Assembly (NCBI GenBank): GCA_019456245.1
Contig: VRUF01000147.1
Coordinates: 1-7,030, forward strand
Origin: Planctomycetota bacterium
GTDB lineage: Bacteria; Planctomycetota; Phycisphaerae; Sedimentisphaerales; Anaerohalosphaeraceae
Direction: 5' to 3'
Length of the DNA stretch: 7,030 nucleotides
Part shown: piece after piece, positions 1 to 6,720 of the stretch
How the letters are laid out: each line of letters starts with the position of its first letter
Numbering within the stretch: the first letter of the stretch is position 1
Translations under genes and position numbers: made by a program
The notes under the pieces: model-generated
What the model was told of the DNA's origin: nothing
Database searches by the model: none
What the model saw: only the letters and a program-made list of their open reading frames with translations

Positions 1-118
1 AAGAGGCAAGGTTACGATGCCACAATCGGGCCGCAACTGTCAAGCCCAAGGATGAAACGCATGGAGTGGTGCGAGGGAAAAGCGCGGCTTCCTGACTCCG
101 CGGAGCGGTTCCGTTCAA
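1..118. other. Short flank with no recognisable gene
   Basis: This is GC-rich sequence left of the palindrome. The minus-strand frame that continues from the truncated transposase stays open to about position 12, but its residues (IERNRSAESG and onward) do not look like the missing C-terminal half of that transposase. Plus frame 1 is also open, without a recognisable start or motif. I regard this as unrelated DNA joined to the transposase at the palindrome. The real gene, if any, would lie outside the window. Confidence 0.5.
19..47 (-). promoter_or_regulatory. Weak candidate promoter pointing out of the left edge
   Basis: On the minus strand a perfect TTGACA lies at about 42-37. It is followed 17-18 bases on by GCATCG or CATCGT, a poor -10 match (three of six at best). 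It would fire leftwards, away from the IS stack. Only the -35 box is good, so this may be chance. Confidence 0.2.
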
Positions 119-150
119 TATGCGTTATGTTGAGCTCAACATAACGCATA
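119..150. repeat. Perfect 32-bp palindrome at a sequence junction
   Basis: The left arm TATGCGTTATGTTGAG (119-134) is followed with no spacer by its exact reverse complement CTCAACATAACGCATA (135-150). The match stops at both outer ends (118 and 151 do not pair). The truncated zinc-ribbon transposase keeps its family pattern up to the Phe codon at 152-150 and loses it inside the palindrome, so the palindrome sits exactly on a breakpoint. No T-run follows either arm, so it does not look like a terminator. Two abutted element ends, or a recombinase crossover site, are the likeliest explanations. Confidence 0.85.
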
Positions 151-768
151 AAGTGATTTTTGCAATAGCGATGCGGTACTCCCGGGAACACTTCAGCAAT
201 CGTATTCACAAATGCACCTTGTTTGTCCGACACCCACGCTCGTACAGGCTTGCCCAGCCGTTCAGCCCACGAGCGGGCTTCCTCTATCACCTTCTTGATC
301 TCAGATTCAGCACTCGATAACAGGGGGACGGCAAACCAAACTCGCTTGGCACGTAGCTCACGAATCACGTAGAGAGTCTCATGACCTTTCTCCGGTTGCA
401 GCCCATCAATAGAAAGAACCAGATCATCTATCCCTTCATATGTTTCTCTCAGTCGCTCAGGGTCCTGTTGACGAGCTGCCACCATGATTTCGTAGCGTTT
501 TATGTAGTCCTCAATGGCATCCTCAGACAACGTGGTTTCATAAGTGTCAATGAGTTCATAACGGATTTGGGGCACAGACCAGTGTCTTGAAAACCGACGC
601 TGCCCGATCCATGCAAAAACATCCCACGCTATCGCCCAATACGGCATTGCAATCCCAAACTCCGCTTCCGGGCTCAACGTCTTCGAGTGGCTCGCACAGG
701 ACTTATCCGGACAGTGAGTGAGCTTCATCGTCATCTTCAAAGGTCCGTCCAAGGTATGCACATGATGA
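150..768 (-). pseudogene. Zinc-ribbon MULE-like IS transposase, C-terminal fragment (split and truncated)
   Basis: This is the larger piece of a DDE transposase whose first 39 codons lie at 3722-3840. The joined reading frame is 243 codons ending at the palindrome. Visible in joined numbering: the end of a zinc ribbon (C56-x4-C61), a helical Trp/Arg-rich region (about 80-135), the first catalytic Asp in SIDG (D158), a second Asp in VSDKQG (D218), and the C239-K-N-H242 pair typical of the Mutator/MULE transposase fold. The third catalytic residue (Glu) and everything after F243 are gone, replaced by the palindrome. The open frame also runs rightwards through the inserted IS end to about 965, but that stretch is IS sequence and not part of the gene. 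The protein would have moved the outer IS. It cannot be active here, because it is cut both by an insertion and by a terminal truncation. The family assignment rests on motifs, not on a search. Confidence 0.8.
760..768. repeat. Left copy of the 9-bp target duplication (ACATGATGA)
   Basis: The copy is identical to 3722-3730 and directly abuts the left terminal inverted repeat. Keeping only one copy rejoins the outer transposase in frame, giving the residues CDHRFHHVHTLDG across the seam. This is strong proof that 769-3721 is a true insertion. Confidence 0.95.
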
Positions 769-782
769 CAGTACTGACGCAT
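769..782 (+). repeat. Left terminal inverted repeat of the DruA-type IS
   Basis: The sequence CAGTACTGACGCAT is the exact reverse complement of 3708-3721. The first eight bases (CAGTACTG) are themselves a palindrome. The match between ends stops after 14 bases. Confidence 0.93.
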
Positions 783-974
783 CCTGTGCTTGAGCGGACG
801 TTGAGCTGATGTCGAAGCCAGCGGGGAACCTGCGGAGCATCCGTTGGTCCGCTCGTGAGGCGGGTCTGGTCGGCTTCCGAGGCTATGAAGAGCTCGGAAA
901 GCAGGAAAAGGGCCGAAGAGCCGAGTAGGAGAGCATACTGATCCCTTGGAGGGCCGACTTCCCATCGGACAGGG

Positions 975-2521
975 TTACACGAATCGTAGCTGGAATGGCT
1001 GAGATAGCCTACTTTCCACCTCCCCTGGATCCAGCCACCTTCCGCTGAGCGTCTCGCGGACAAACTGAATGAAGCCCTGAAGGCCTTTCTCTTTGACCGT
1101 CTGGGCCAGCTGGATTGAGTACTGAGCCAGGGCGTTTAGAAAGTGGGCGATCCCCGCATGAGTTAGTGGTAGCCCCTCAGGGCGTTCCAGTTGTAAGAGT
1201 AACAGTGCTCGTAGTGATAGCCGTGGCGCTTCTCTACCTTTATCTGCTCCTCGATGTCCCAGCGGCGCCGGGCACCGAGGTTGCACCTTCGGTGCACGGT
1301 GCTTCTGCTCAGCGGTTCGCTGGAAATCCACACGTGCCGGCCGCTCTTGGTGACAATCTCGCCGCTCTCATCTACCTCTGGCCAGCTTTCCTCGCATACC
1401 ACCAGGTGAACGGTTTGTGTCTTTCTGCCGTTCGGCCCATAGCAGTATTCGATGTCGTTGATCCAGTGAAAGCGCTGGCTTCTGCCCCGCCAGAACTGCT
1501 CATGACGATCCTCAGGCTCCAAGTAACCTTTCAGTCCCCGGTACTCCTCCCATACCTGCTGAAGAGAGCCGTCCTGCAGCACGATCATGAACTGCCAGCC
1601 GTATTTTCGGCATTGCTCCATGAGGGGCCCTGTAGGATAGAGACCATCGAGAAGCAGCAGGATGGGTAGATGGGAGAAGGCCTTCTTCAGCCGTTCAGCC
1701 AGCCGAAAAAAAGCCCTCCGCTCGCAGTCCTGTTTATCCCGTTCCGAATCACCTTGAAGGTAATCGAGAAACTCACTCATCAGCGGCAGCGTCATGCCGT
1801 TGGCCAGCACCAAAGAAGCCTCCAGCACGTGGATGTAGTACTGCACCTCCCCTTCATTCCCCACTTCTCGCTCCAGCCACTGCTCACCCCAAAACTCCTT
1901 GCTGGTGATCTTTTGTGTGCCGTCGATAGCGATCGGGTAGCAGCCTCCGATCAGCTGCTGTCTTCGGAACTTCTTGTTGCGGATGAGATACCGGACCAGC
2001 TCCACGGTTACCTGCTCCAGCTGCTGTACATCGATCCTGGCCAGCAAGCGGTTGACCGAGTCATGGTGGGGGATGGTTTCCAGCTCAGGGAAAATCCGCT
2101 TGAGCTGTTCCACCATCGCCGGTGTGGTCAGCTGCTCGTTAGCCTTCCTGCGGGAAGCCATCTGCAGCACAAAGCTAAGCACCCCGTATAATAGAAGCGT
2201 CTCGAGTGTGTGAGAGATCAGCAGGGGGTTCCTCGGATCAGGAATCGTGGAGAGCACCCGCATCAGAATCCAAAGCTTGGAGCGGATGATCCTGACATGC
2301 TCCAGGGTAGCCTCCGAGCGAGCCTGCTGTTCCTCTTCTACCGTCTGGTAAGGAGAAATGCTGTTAGCTCGGGTAGCATTAGGAGGCGGCTCAAGCCCCT
2401 GAACTACCAGCCGTTCTATGAGCAACTTCTGCTTCTCCCTACGCTTAGCTCTTCTGCTCTTTCTCTGTTCCCGGGTGAGCTTGTGGGTTCCCTCATGCCG
2501 GGGCTTGCGCGCTTTGCTCAT
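975..2521 (-). pseudogene. IS4-superfamily DDE transposase, broken near its C-terminus
   Basis: The ATG at 2521 overlaps the stop of the DruA-like gene (ATGA), which suggests translational coupling. The first frame gives 452 aa to the TAA at 1165-1163. A very basic N-terminus (residues 1-35) and an Asp/Pro-rich IPDPRNP region (93-99) precede the catalytic core: D200 in AIDGT, D292 in LLLLDGLYP and E424 in RWDIEEQ, with R420 and K431 spaced as in the R-x3-E-x6-K signature of IS4 relatives. After NWNALRGYH the family pattern (L-M-x-I-A-H-x-L-N) continues only with two lesions repaired: the TAA at 1165-1163, and two surplus G residues around 1151-1154. Past these the frame reads IAHFLNALAQYS and on to a stop at 975-977. 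The original protein was about 514 aa. All three catalytic residues lie before the lesion, but the lost C-terminal 60 residues follow the catalytic helix, so activity is doubtful. Confidence 0.85.
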
Positions 2522-3437
2522 CTCTCGACCCCCGCTTTCAGGTACTCAGAGCAGAGCACCTGCCGAAACTCTTCCCTCAGAGGCTTCACAAAGATCATCT
2601 TCGGGCTGGTGGTGTAGGTGCAGCCTTCCCGTACCAGCCCCTCCCCGGTGCTCATGCCCAGATACTGCCAGCCTGCAGCCTTATAGGAGCTTCCCTCGTG
2701 ATGGCGGGGGTCCACAAACGTCTCCATAAGAACCGGCCGGTAGCCCCAGCGTTCCTGCCAATCATCGGCAATTCTGCGGGCAAGCTTAGCCAGCACATGG
2801 CTGGCCAGATTCTTGACCTTCACCCAGGCCTTAGTGCCCTTCAGGGTAGAAACAGCAGAAAACGGCTGTTGTTGATCACCCAGGCCAGCCTCTGAAGCCT
2901 CTGCTCATCGCTCCAGCCGATCCATCGGTCCCGCGCTCCAAGCGCTTTCGCCGGCCCCGAGAACAGCAGGCAGCCCAATGTGCCCCGACTACAGCCAATA
3001 AAGTACCGCATGCGGTAGCCAAAGGGCTGCTTGTAGCCCAGCCGGTGGTAACGAGCCACGTACTCGTTCCACAGACCCTTCTCTACCCTGTCCTCCACCG
3101 CCTTCAGCCACACTGGAACAAGCTCCTTCAGAGAGCCGGTGATCTGCGGACCCGCATCAGTCCTTGAGCTCAGCTGTATCTTACGCGGCGAGCTACGCTT
3201 CTTGCGCATCTTCTGCTCGGGAAGCTGCACCAGCCCCTGGGCCTCAAGCTTCCTCAGCAGTTTCAGGCATGCCTCCTCCTTTAAGTTCCCGGCTGCGGTG
3301 TACCAGCCCAAATGCTCGCAGATCGTCGCCGCAAGCTCCTTTAGCGCCAGGCGGGGGAAAAGCTCCACCATTTCACAGATCAGCTCCATCTCCTCGGAGC
3401 TGATCTTCCGCCCACATTGCACCATCTGATCCCTCAT
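2518..3437 (-). pseudogene. DUF4338 / DruA-like IS companion gene, frameshifted
   Basis: The ATG at 3437 has a strong AAGGAGGG upstream. The first frame (198 aa) contains a helical N-terminus with a winged-helix look (about 12-75), then WNEYVARYHRLGY (123-135), a RYFIG strand (144-148) and ARDRWIGW (168-175). It stops at 2843-2841 after NNSRFLLFLP. The second frame (-1) takes up at once with GTKAWVKVKNLASHVLA, then DDW, ETFVD and SSYKAAGW, ending at 2518. RD-WIGW, NNSRFL, NLASHVL, ETFVD and Y-AA-W in this order are the DUF4338 pattern known from DruA of the Druantia anti-phage system and from many IS-linked proteins. A repaired protein would be about 305 aa, which is full length. A single lost base in the C-run near 2844-2846 would explain the break. 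Its biochemical role is not established. Placement before the transposase in one ATGA-coupled unit suggests that it helps or controls transposition. There is no sign here of the other Druantia genes. Confidence 0.8.
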
Positions 3438-3445
3438 GGCCTAAG

Positions 3446-3453
3446 CCCTCCTT
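3446..3453 (-). promoter_or_regulatory. Ribosome binding site of the DruA-like gene
   Basis: AAGGAGGG on the minus strand lies 8 bases before the ATG at 3437. It supports that start over other in-frame codons. Confidence 0.75.
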
Positions 3454-3707
3454 CCTAAATAGATTCCCACGTTGATTCTACAGGAAGGAGGCGAGGTTGT
3501 CTGCCCCTTAATGGTGGAAAAGTGCTGCTGGATAGTGAGAGGGGATTGGGAGCGAGGCGGCGGCCGGGCATCTTCCGGATCGAGCCTCCCAGCCAAACCT
3601 ACCCCAGTTTAGCATATCGTAAAGCCTAAAATTGATCTACCCCTCTTTTTACGACGAAAAAATTTTGCCCGGCGCGTAAGTCTCTTCAAGGTCTAGAATT
3701 ACAATCC

Positions 3708-3721
3708 ATGCGTCAGTACTG
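3708..3721 (-). repeat. Right terminal inverted repeat of the DruA-type IS
   Basis: ATGCGTCAGTACTG is the exact reverse complement of 769-782 and is directly followed by the second target-duplication copy. Confidence 0.93.
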
Positions 3722-3730
3722 ACATGATGA
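3722..3730. repeat. Right copy of the 9-bp target duplication (ACATGATGA)
   Basis: The copy is identical to 760-768 and lies inside codons for FHHV of the outer transposase zinc ribbon. Confidence 0.95.
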
Positions 3731-3840
3731 AAGCGATGATCGCATATAGTGGTGGTCCTGCTACATTCAGGACAATCCTTGTCCTCCACTTCCAACGTCA
3801 GTTCTTCAAACTGCGTATCTTCCGGCCAATGATAAGGCAT
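3722..3840 (-). pseudogene. Zinc-ribbon MULE-like IS transposase, N-terminal fragment
   Basis: The ATG at 3840 has GGGAGGG five bases upstream, which fixes the start. The first 39 codons read MPYHWPEDTQFEEL, then a CPEC pair (C23, C26) and C33-D-H-R-F-H-H, the front half of a zinc ribbon that would bind DNA or stabilise the N-terminus. The natural continuation (V40-H41-T42-L43-D44-G45, then C56 and C61) is at 759 and below. The frame now runs into the inserted IS (STDAWIVILDLEETYAPGK and so on) and stops at 3649, so a 63-aa chimera is encoded. Confidence 0.85.
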
Positions 3841-3845
3841 AGTAT

Positions 3846-3852
3846 CCCTCCC
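3846..3852 (-). promoter_or_regulatory. Ribosome binding site of the zinc-ribbon transposase
   Basis: GGGAGGG on the minus strand with 5 bases to the ATG at 3840. It is still intact although the gene is broken. Confidence 0.7.
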
Positions 3853-3867
3853 AGTTCTTTGCGGAAT

Positions 3868-3896
3868 ACCTTATCACTTAGGAGCTTTTTTGTCTA
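3868..3896 (-). promoter_or_regulatory. Candidate promoter of the outer IS transposase
   Basis: On the minus strand TAGACA (3896-3891, five of six to the -35 consensus) is followed after 17 bases by TAAGGT (3873-3868, three of six to the -10). The start would fall about 20 bases before the ATG at 3840. The -10 is weak. It places the outer IS edge somewhere between this box and the truncated glycan gene. Confidence 0.35.
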
Positions 3897-3909
3897 CAAA
3901 TTCCGTAGA

Positions 3910-4541
3910 TTAGCTTTGTTTCGGTCTATTGAAATAAAAGCGGTCGTCACAGAATGCCTTTTTGTGCAAAGCAACAACATCCGCGGGTTCTCTGGGATGG
4001 AACTTTATCACCACCTTAGCGTTATCAGGAAGAGCATTAAAAGCATCATATAACAAACGATTGATATTCATCACATACTCAATGCCATATATGGACTGCA
4101 TCACTTCTGTACAGTAAACAACCAAACGCAAGTCTTGCGTACATTCGAATCCAACGACCGAAGACACCTCTGATCTGATCTTATCACAAGACCTCTGAAG
4201 AATGTCGTAAATCGAGTCATAAGATGGCTTTCCCACTACCACCAACCGTTCCTTGTGAATGCCATTATCTAAAAGGGTCTGCATAATTTCTTTATTAGGC
4301 ACAGCTATGACACCTTGCTTGTGGTAACTTCCGAGCACCCACCCCTTGAAGAAAACGACCTCTTCGAGACTAAAATAACGTAAGGCAAGGCAAACAAGCC
4401 TCGCCATTGGAACACCTTTGTTTGGGGCAGGGTTGATGATGCCCGAATTCACATCACTGACCGGTACCATAAGGACATTAATCAGGGATTCCACCCATAA
4501 TTGTATATAATATGTAAACAATAAGCTTGACATATTCTCCC
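3910..4541 (-). pseudogene. GT-B-like surface-glycan protein, middle fragment
   Basis: This continues the gene that enters from the right edge. Its frame gives SSLLFTYYIQLWVESL, then RLVVVGKPSYDSIYDIL and KVVIKFHPREP. The V-GKPSYD and K-HP motifs are the usual landmarks of the C-terminal Rossmann half in GT-B relatives such as CDP-glycerol glycerophosphotransferases, capsule-type transferases and UDP-GlcNAc 2-epimerase-like proteins. It would act in the cytoplasm on a nucleotide-linked precursor for a surface polymer. The frame ends at a TAA (3912-3910) after FYFNRPKQS, well before the expected final nucleotide-binding segment, so it is cut by the outer IS. The ATG at 4533 is internal to the original gene. 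The exact substrate cannot be told. The link to the fragment at 6759-7030 rests on strand, motif order and frame. Confidence 0.65.
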
Positions 4542-4555
4542 AATTCTGTTATAAT
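4527..4555 (+). promoter_or_regulatory. Perfect consensus sigma70-type promoter (TTGACA-17-TATAAT)
   Basis: The -35 box TTGACA is at 4527-4532 and the -10 box TATAAT at 4550-4555, with a spacer of exactly 17 bases. The predicted start is near 4562, about 25 bases before the CTG at 4588. It would drive the plus-strand transposase. If the element edge is near 4542, the -35 box belongs to the interrupted glycan gene (it lies within ATG-TCA-AGC read backwards) and only the -10 box to the IS, making a hybrid promoter. Confidence 0.85.
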
Positions 4556-4576
4556 GCATTTAATTAGTTCCAGGAT

Positions 4577-4585
4577 GGGAGGGGG
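4577..4585 (+). promoter_or_regulatory. Strong ribosome site in front of a CTG codon
   Basis: GGGAGGGGG ends two bases before an in-frame CTG at 4588; the GGGAGG core is five bases from it. The ATG at 4672 has only AAAGGA directly touching it, with no usable spacing. The strong site therefore argues that translation begins upstream of the ATG. Confidence 0.55.
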
Positions 4586-4671
4586 ATCTGGTAAAGCCTT
4601 CAACAATAAAAAATCGATACGAAAAAGCCAAGAGAAAAGAGAAAGCCATTCAACTTATTGAGAAAAAAGGA

Positions 4672-6720
4672 ATGGACATAGAAAAGGCTTTCTCTCAGTA
4701 CGGGCTAAAAATAAGCAGGTACACTTATCCACGTATTTATTCTCGCTACAAGTCGTATGGTATCGAGGGGCTTTTAGAAACGCGGGGAGGAGCGAAATCT
4801 GTAAAAGTATCCGATGACATAAAGAGATTTATCTGTTCAATAAAAAAGGAAAGAAGGACCCTGAGTGCAAAAGAGATTTGCCAGATAGTTAAGAAACGAT
4901 TTTCGGTTGATGTTCATTTTAGCCACATGAGCCGAATACTTGTAGATTTGGGTTTGAACAATCCGGTTGGACGCCCGGAAAAACAACAGTTCTTAGAGAA
5001 AAACGAGATCGATCATGCTGGATGTTTCATAATAAAAGCTGCATGTCTTGCCATGAGACTGCCTGATACAGTGGTTGATGTTATTTTTCTAAGAACAAAA
5101 GAAATAAATCTGAATACTTCTGAGTATAACAGAGAGTTTTTAAATATGAGGATACTGCATTGTAGCGCTGAAGTCATCCGTCGAAAGATTGAGACCTTAT
5201 TGTTTATGCCTGTTTTTGGGATGGAACGTATCTGGCATTTTAAGACAGTGTATCCGCGAAAGGGATTGGGTTTAGTCACGGGCTCTGGGGACCCTTACAA
5301 ATATCACACTATGGACAATTTTTTCCGAGAGCTCCCGCTCCTTGATATCGATCAGAAATTAAGCAAGTCTCTTGCAAAGCTCTATGTGGAGAGCTTCCAT
5401 ATTAATTTTCGTACAAAGGAGTCAAGGACATTTTATATTGACTGTTTTCGCAAGGCAGTGTGGACTAAAAAAAATATCCCCAAGGGGATGCATGCAACCA
5501 GAAACCAAATTCTTAAGTGCTTGGATGTCTATTTTATCCATGATTCAAAGGGACGACCGCTTCTGCCCTTAACCCGGCCAGGGGATTCTTATCTCGGTGA
5601 AGCGCTATTCCCAATAATAGAGGCCTTAGAGGGGGCTGTTGGCAAAAAAGTGGTTGATTTTGCCATCTTTGATCGTGAGGGACTTGCTGTTTCGGTATTC
5701 AAAGAGTTTCGAAAAAAGAAGAAGCACTTCATAACGGTGCTTAGAGAGAATCAATATAATTCGCTCAGTGATTTTGAGATCCCAAAAACAAAGAGATGGA
5801 AAACTTATAAAAAGGACCCGAGCACAGGAAAGGTGACCGAAGAGATATTGGATTGCAATAAGACTCTCATCGACAGCAAGACCAAACAAACCCACAGAGT
5901 TCGCACTATTTTAGTTCGGGAAGTAGGTAGTGATAGTTTCGCAGTGGTGGCTACCAGTATTGATCGAAGGATAGAGCCTGATGCAAGGAAAATTGTCAGC
6001 AAATATAAAGACCGATGGGATCGACAGGAAAACTCTTTTAAGCAGATGAAACCTTCTCTTTATCTTGACACTAACCATGGGACAAATGTAATTGAGCAGG
6101 AAGATAATCGTGTTATCAGGCGAAAAGTTGAGGATTTAGAAAAATCGATTCAAGCAAAAAAGAAAAAAATTGAAAGTGCCCTGAATAAGATACAGAAAGC
6201 CGAAGAGCAGCTTAAAAATCTTGAAGAGCGAATTAAGTTAGATGAAGCAGTTAAAAAGAATACAGAACAATATAAAAAGCACATTATTCGTAGGGAAAAG
6301 ATACTCCACTCTATCTCTGCTTACCGGAGCACGGTCAGTACGAATGAAATAAAACTAGATGAACTTAGCATAAGACTTAAGAGCATAGACCAAAGTAAGT
6401 CTCTTTATGAAATAGATACTCGCAAGGATCACATAATGACAAACCTTGAGACTGCTTTTAACAATGCTGATATTTTTGTTAAAGAACAATTTCTGCCAGA
6501 AAAGTATAGAAGGTCTGATTTTAGAACAATCAGAGATATATTATACAGACAACAAGGGAGCTATCGTGAGACGAAAGAAGAAATTATAATCATACTAAAT
6601 CATTATGATCAGGAGCCTGAGCATCAAATGTTAGCGGAATATGCATCTAAAAAGATAAACGATGCACGACTGACAATTAATGCCGGCAAACGCTTGACAG
6701 TCCGGGTGGCTAACTTTTAA
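4672..6720 (+). CDS. DDE transposase with N-terminal HTH and long coiled coil
   Basis: 682 aa from the ATG at 4672. An in-frame extension back to a CTG at 4588 (28 more residues, VKPSTIKNRYEKAKRKEKAI and onward) is likely real, because a strong ribosome site precedes it and no stop occurs until 4561. Residues 1-105 form paired helix-turn-helix units (YSRYKSYGIEGLLETRGG, then SAKEICQIVKKRF) for binding the IS ends. The catalytic core shows D257 in FYIDCF, D334 in AIFDREG and E453 in RWDRQENSFKQMK (K460), as in IS4-like transposases with the RQEN-FK signature. Residues about 475-580 are Lys/Glu-rich heptad-like coiled coil following the catalytic Glu, then a C-terminal domain (LPEKYRRSDF to LTVRVANF). 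No frame lesions are visible, so it may be active. The C-terminus may be slightly short for the family. Its promoter is a perfect consensus. Codon use is AT-rich, unlike the DruA-type IS. Confidence 0.85.
   Translation: MDIEKAFSQYGLKISRYTYPRIYSRYKSYGIEGLLETRGGAKSVKVSDDIKRFICSIKKERRTLSAKEICQIVKKRFSVDVHFSHMSRILVDLGLNNPVGRPEKQQFLEKNEIDHAGCFIIKAACLAMRLPDTVVDVIFLRTKEINLNTSEYNREFLNMRILHCSAEVIRRKIETLLFMPVFGMERIWHFKTVYPRKGLGLVTGSGDPYKYHTMDNFFRELPLLDIDQKLSKSLAKLYVESFHINFRTKESRTFYIDCFRKAVWTKKNIPKGMHATRNQILKCLDVYFIHDSKGRPLLPLTRPGDSYLGEALFPIIEALEGAVGKKVVDFAIFDREGLAVSVFKEFRKKKKHFITVLRENQYNSLSDFEIPKTKRWKTYKKDPSTGKVTEEILDCNKTLIDSKTKQTHRVRTILVREVGSDSFAVVATSIDRRIEPDARKIVSKYKDRWDRQENSFKQMKPSLYLDTNHGTNVIEQEDNRVIRRKVEDLEKSIQAKKKKIESALNKIQKAEEQLKNLEERIKLDEAVKKNTEQYKKHIIRREKILHSISAYRSTVSTNEIKLDELSIRLKSIDQSKSLYEIDTRKDHIMTNLETAFNNADIFVKEQFLPEKYRRSDFRTIRDILYRQQGSYRETKEEIIIILNHYDQEPEHQMLAEYASKKINDARLTINAGKRLTVRVANF

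Larger units (their letters stand above)
769..3721 (-). mobile_element. Complete 2,953-bp IS with a DruA-like gene and an IS4-superfamily transposase
   Basis: The ends are the 14-bp perfect inverted repeats at 769-782 and 3708-3721, with a 9-bp target duplication outside them. Two genes lie on the minus strand, in order DUF4338 (DruA-like) then DDE transposase, overlapping by ATGA. A leader of about 270 bases precedes the first gene, and about 190 non-coding bases (783-974) follow the second. A 9-bp duplication fits IS4-like elements. The element interrupts an older transposase gene, so the insertion is younger than that IS. Both genes carry frame lesions, so this copy is probably non-autonomous, but its ends are intact and could be mobilised in trans by a relative. 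I cannot give an ISfinder name. Confidence 0.93.
150..3905 (-). mobile_element. Outer zinc-ribbon IS remnant, hosting the DruA-type IS
   Basis: This is the sum of the two transposase fragments and the leader at about 3841-3905, with 769-3721 inserted in its gene. The left end (its 3' end) is lost at the palindrome. The right edge is estimated from where the glycan gene loses its family pattern (about 3910-3930), and I could not find its terminal repeat because the partner end is missing. It truncates the C-terminal half of the neighbouring glycan gene. Confidence 0.6.

Noticed and set aside
119..150. Intrinsic terminator
   Set aside because: The stem is long, but there is no loop and no T-run directly after either arm.
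12..965. A single 317-aa minus-strand protein
   Set aside because: Its first part is the end of the inserted IS, its middle the outer transposase, and its last part lies beyond the palindrome junction. It is a chance read-through of three pieces.
737..1063. A 108-aa minus-strand frame crossing the left IS end
   Set aside because: It spans the IS border and the tail of the transposase in a wrong frame, with no family pattern.
1115..2617. Long plus-strand open frames opposite the IS4-type transposase
   Set aside because: They lie antisense to a gene with clear catalytic motifs, have no recognisable domains and no good ribosome sites. They are shadows of a GC-rich gene.
3139..3429. Plus-strand small frames opposite the DruA-like gene
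   Set aside because: They are Ser/Pro-rich low-information translations antisense to a recognisable domain.
2518..3437. A complete Druantia defence system
   Set aside because: Only the DruA-like gene is present, it is frameshifted, and it lies inside an IS. No large helicase or other Druantia component is in the window.
5013..6002. Minus-strand frames opposite the plus-strand transposase
   Set aside because: They overlap the catalytic core coding region and show no domain or ribosome site.
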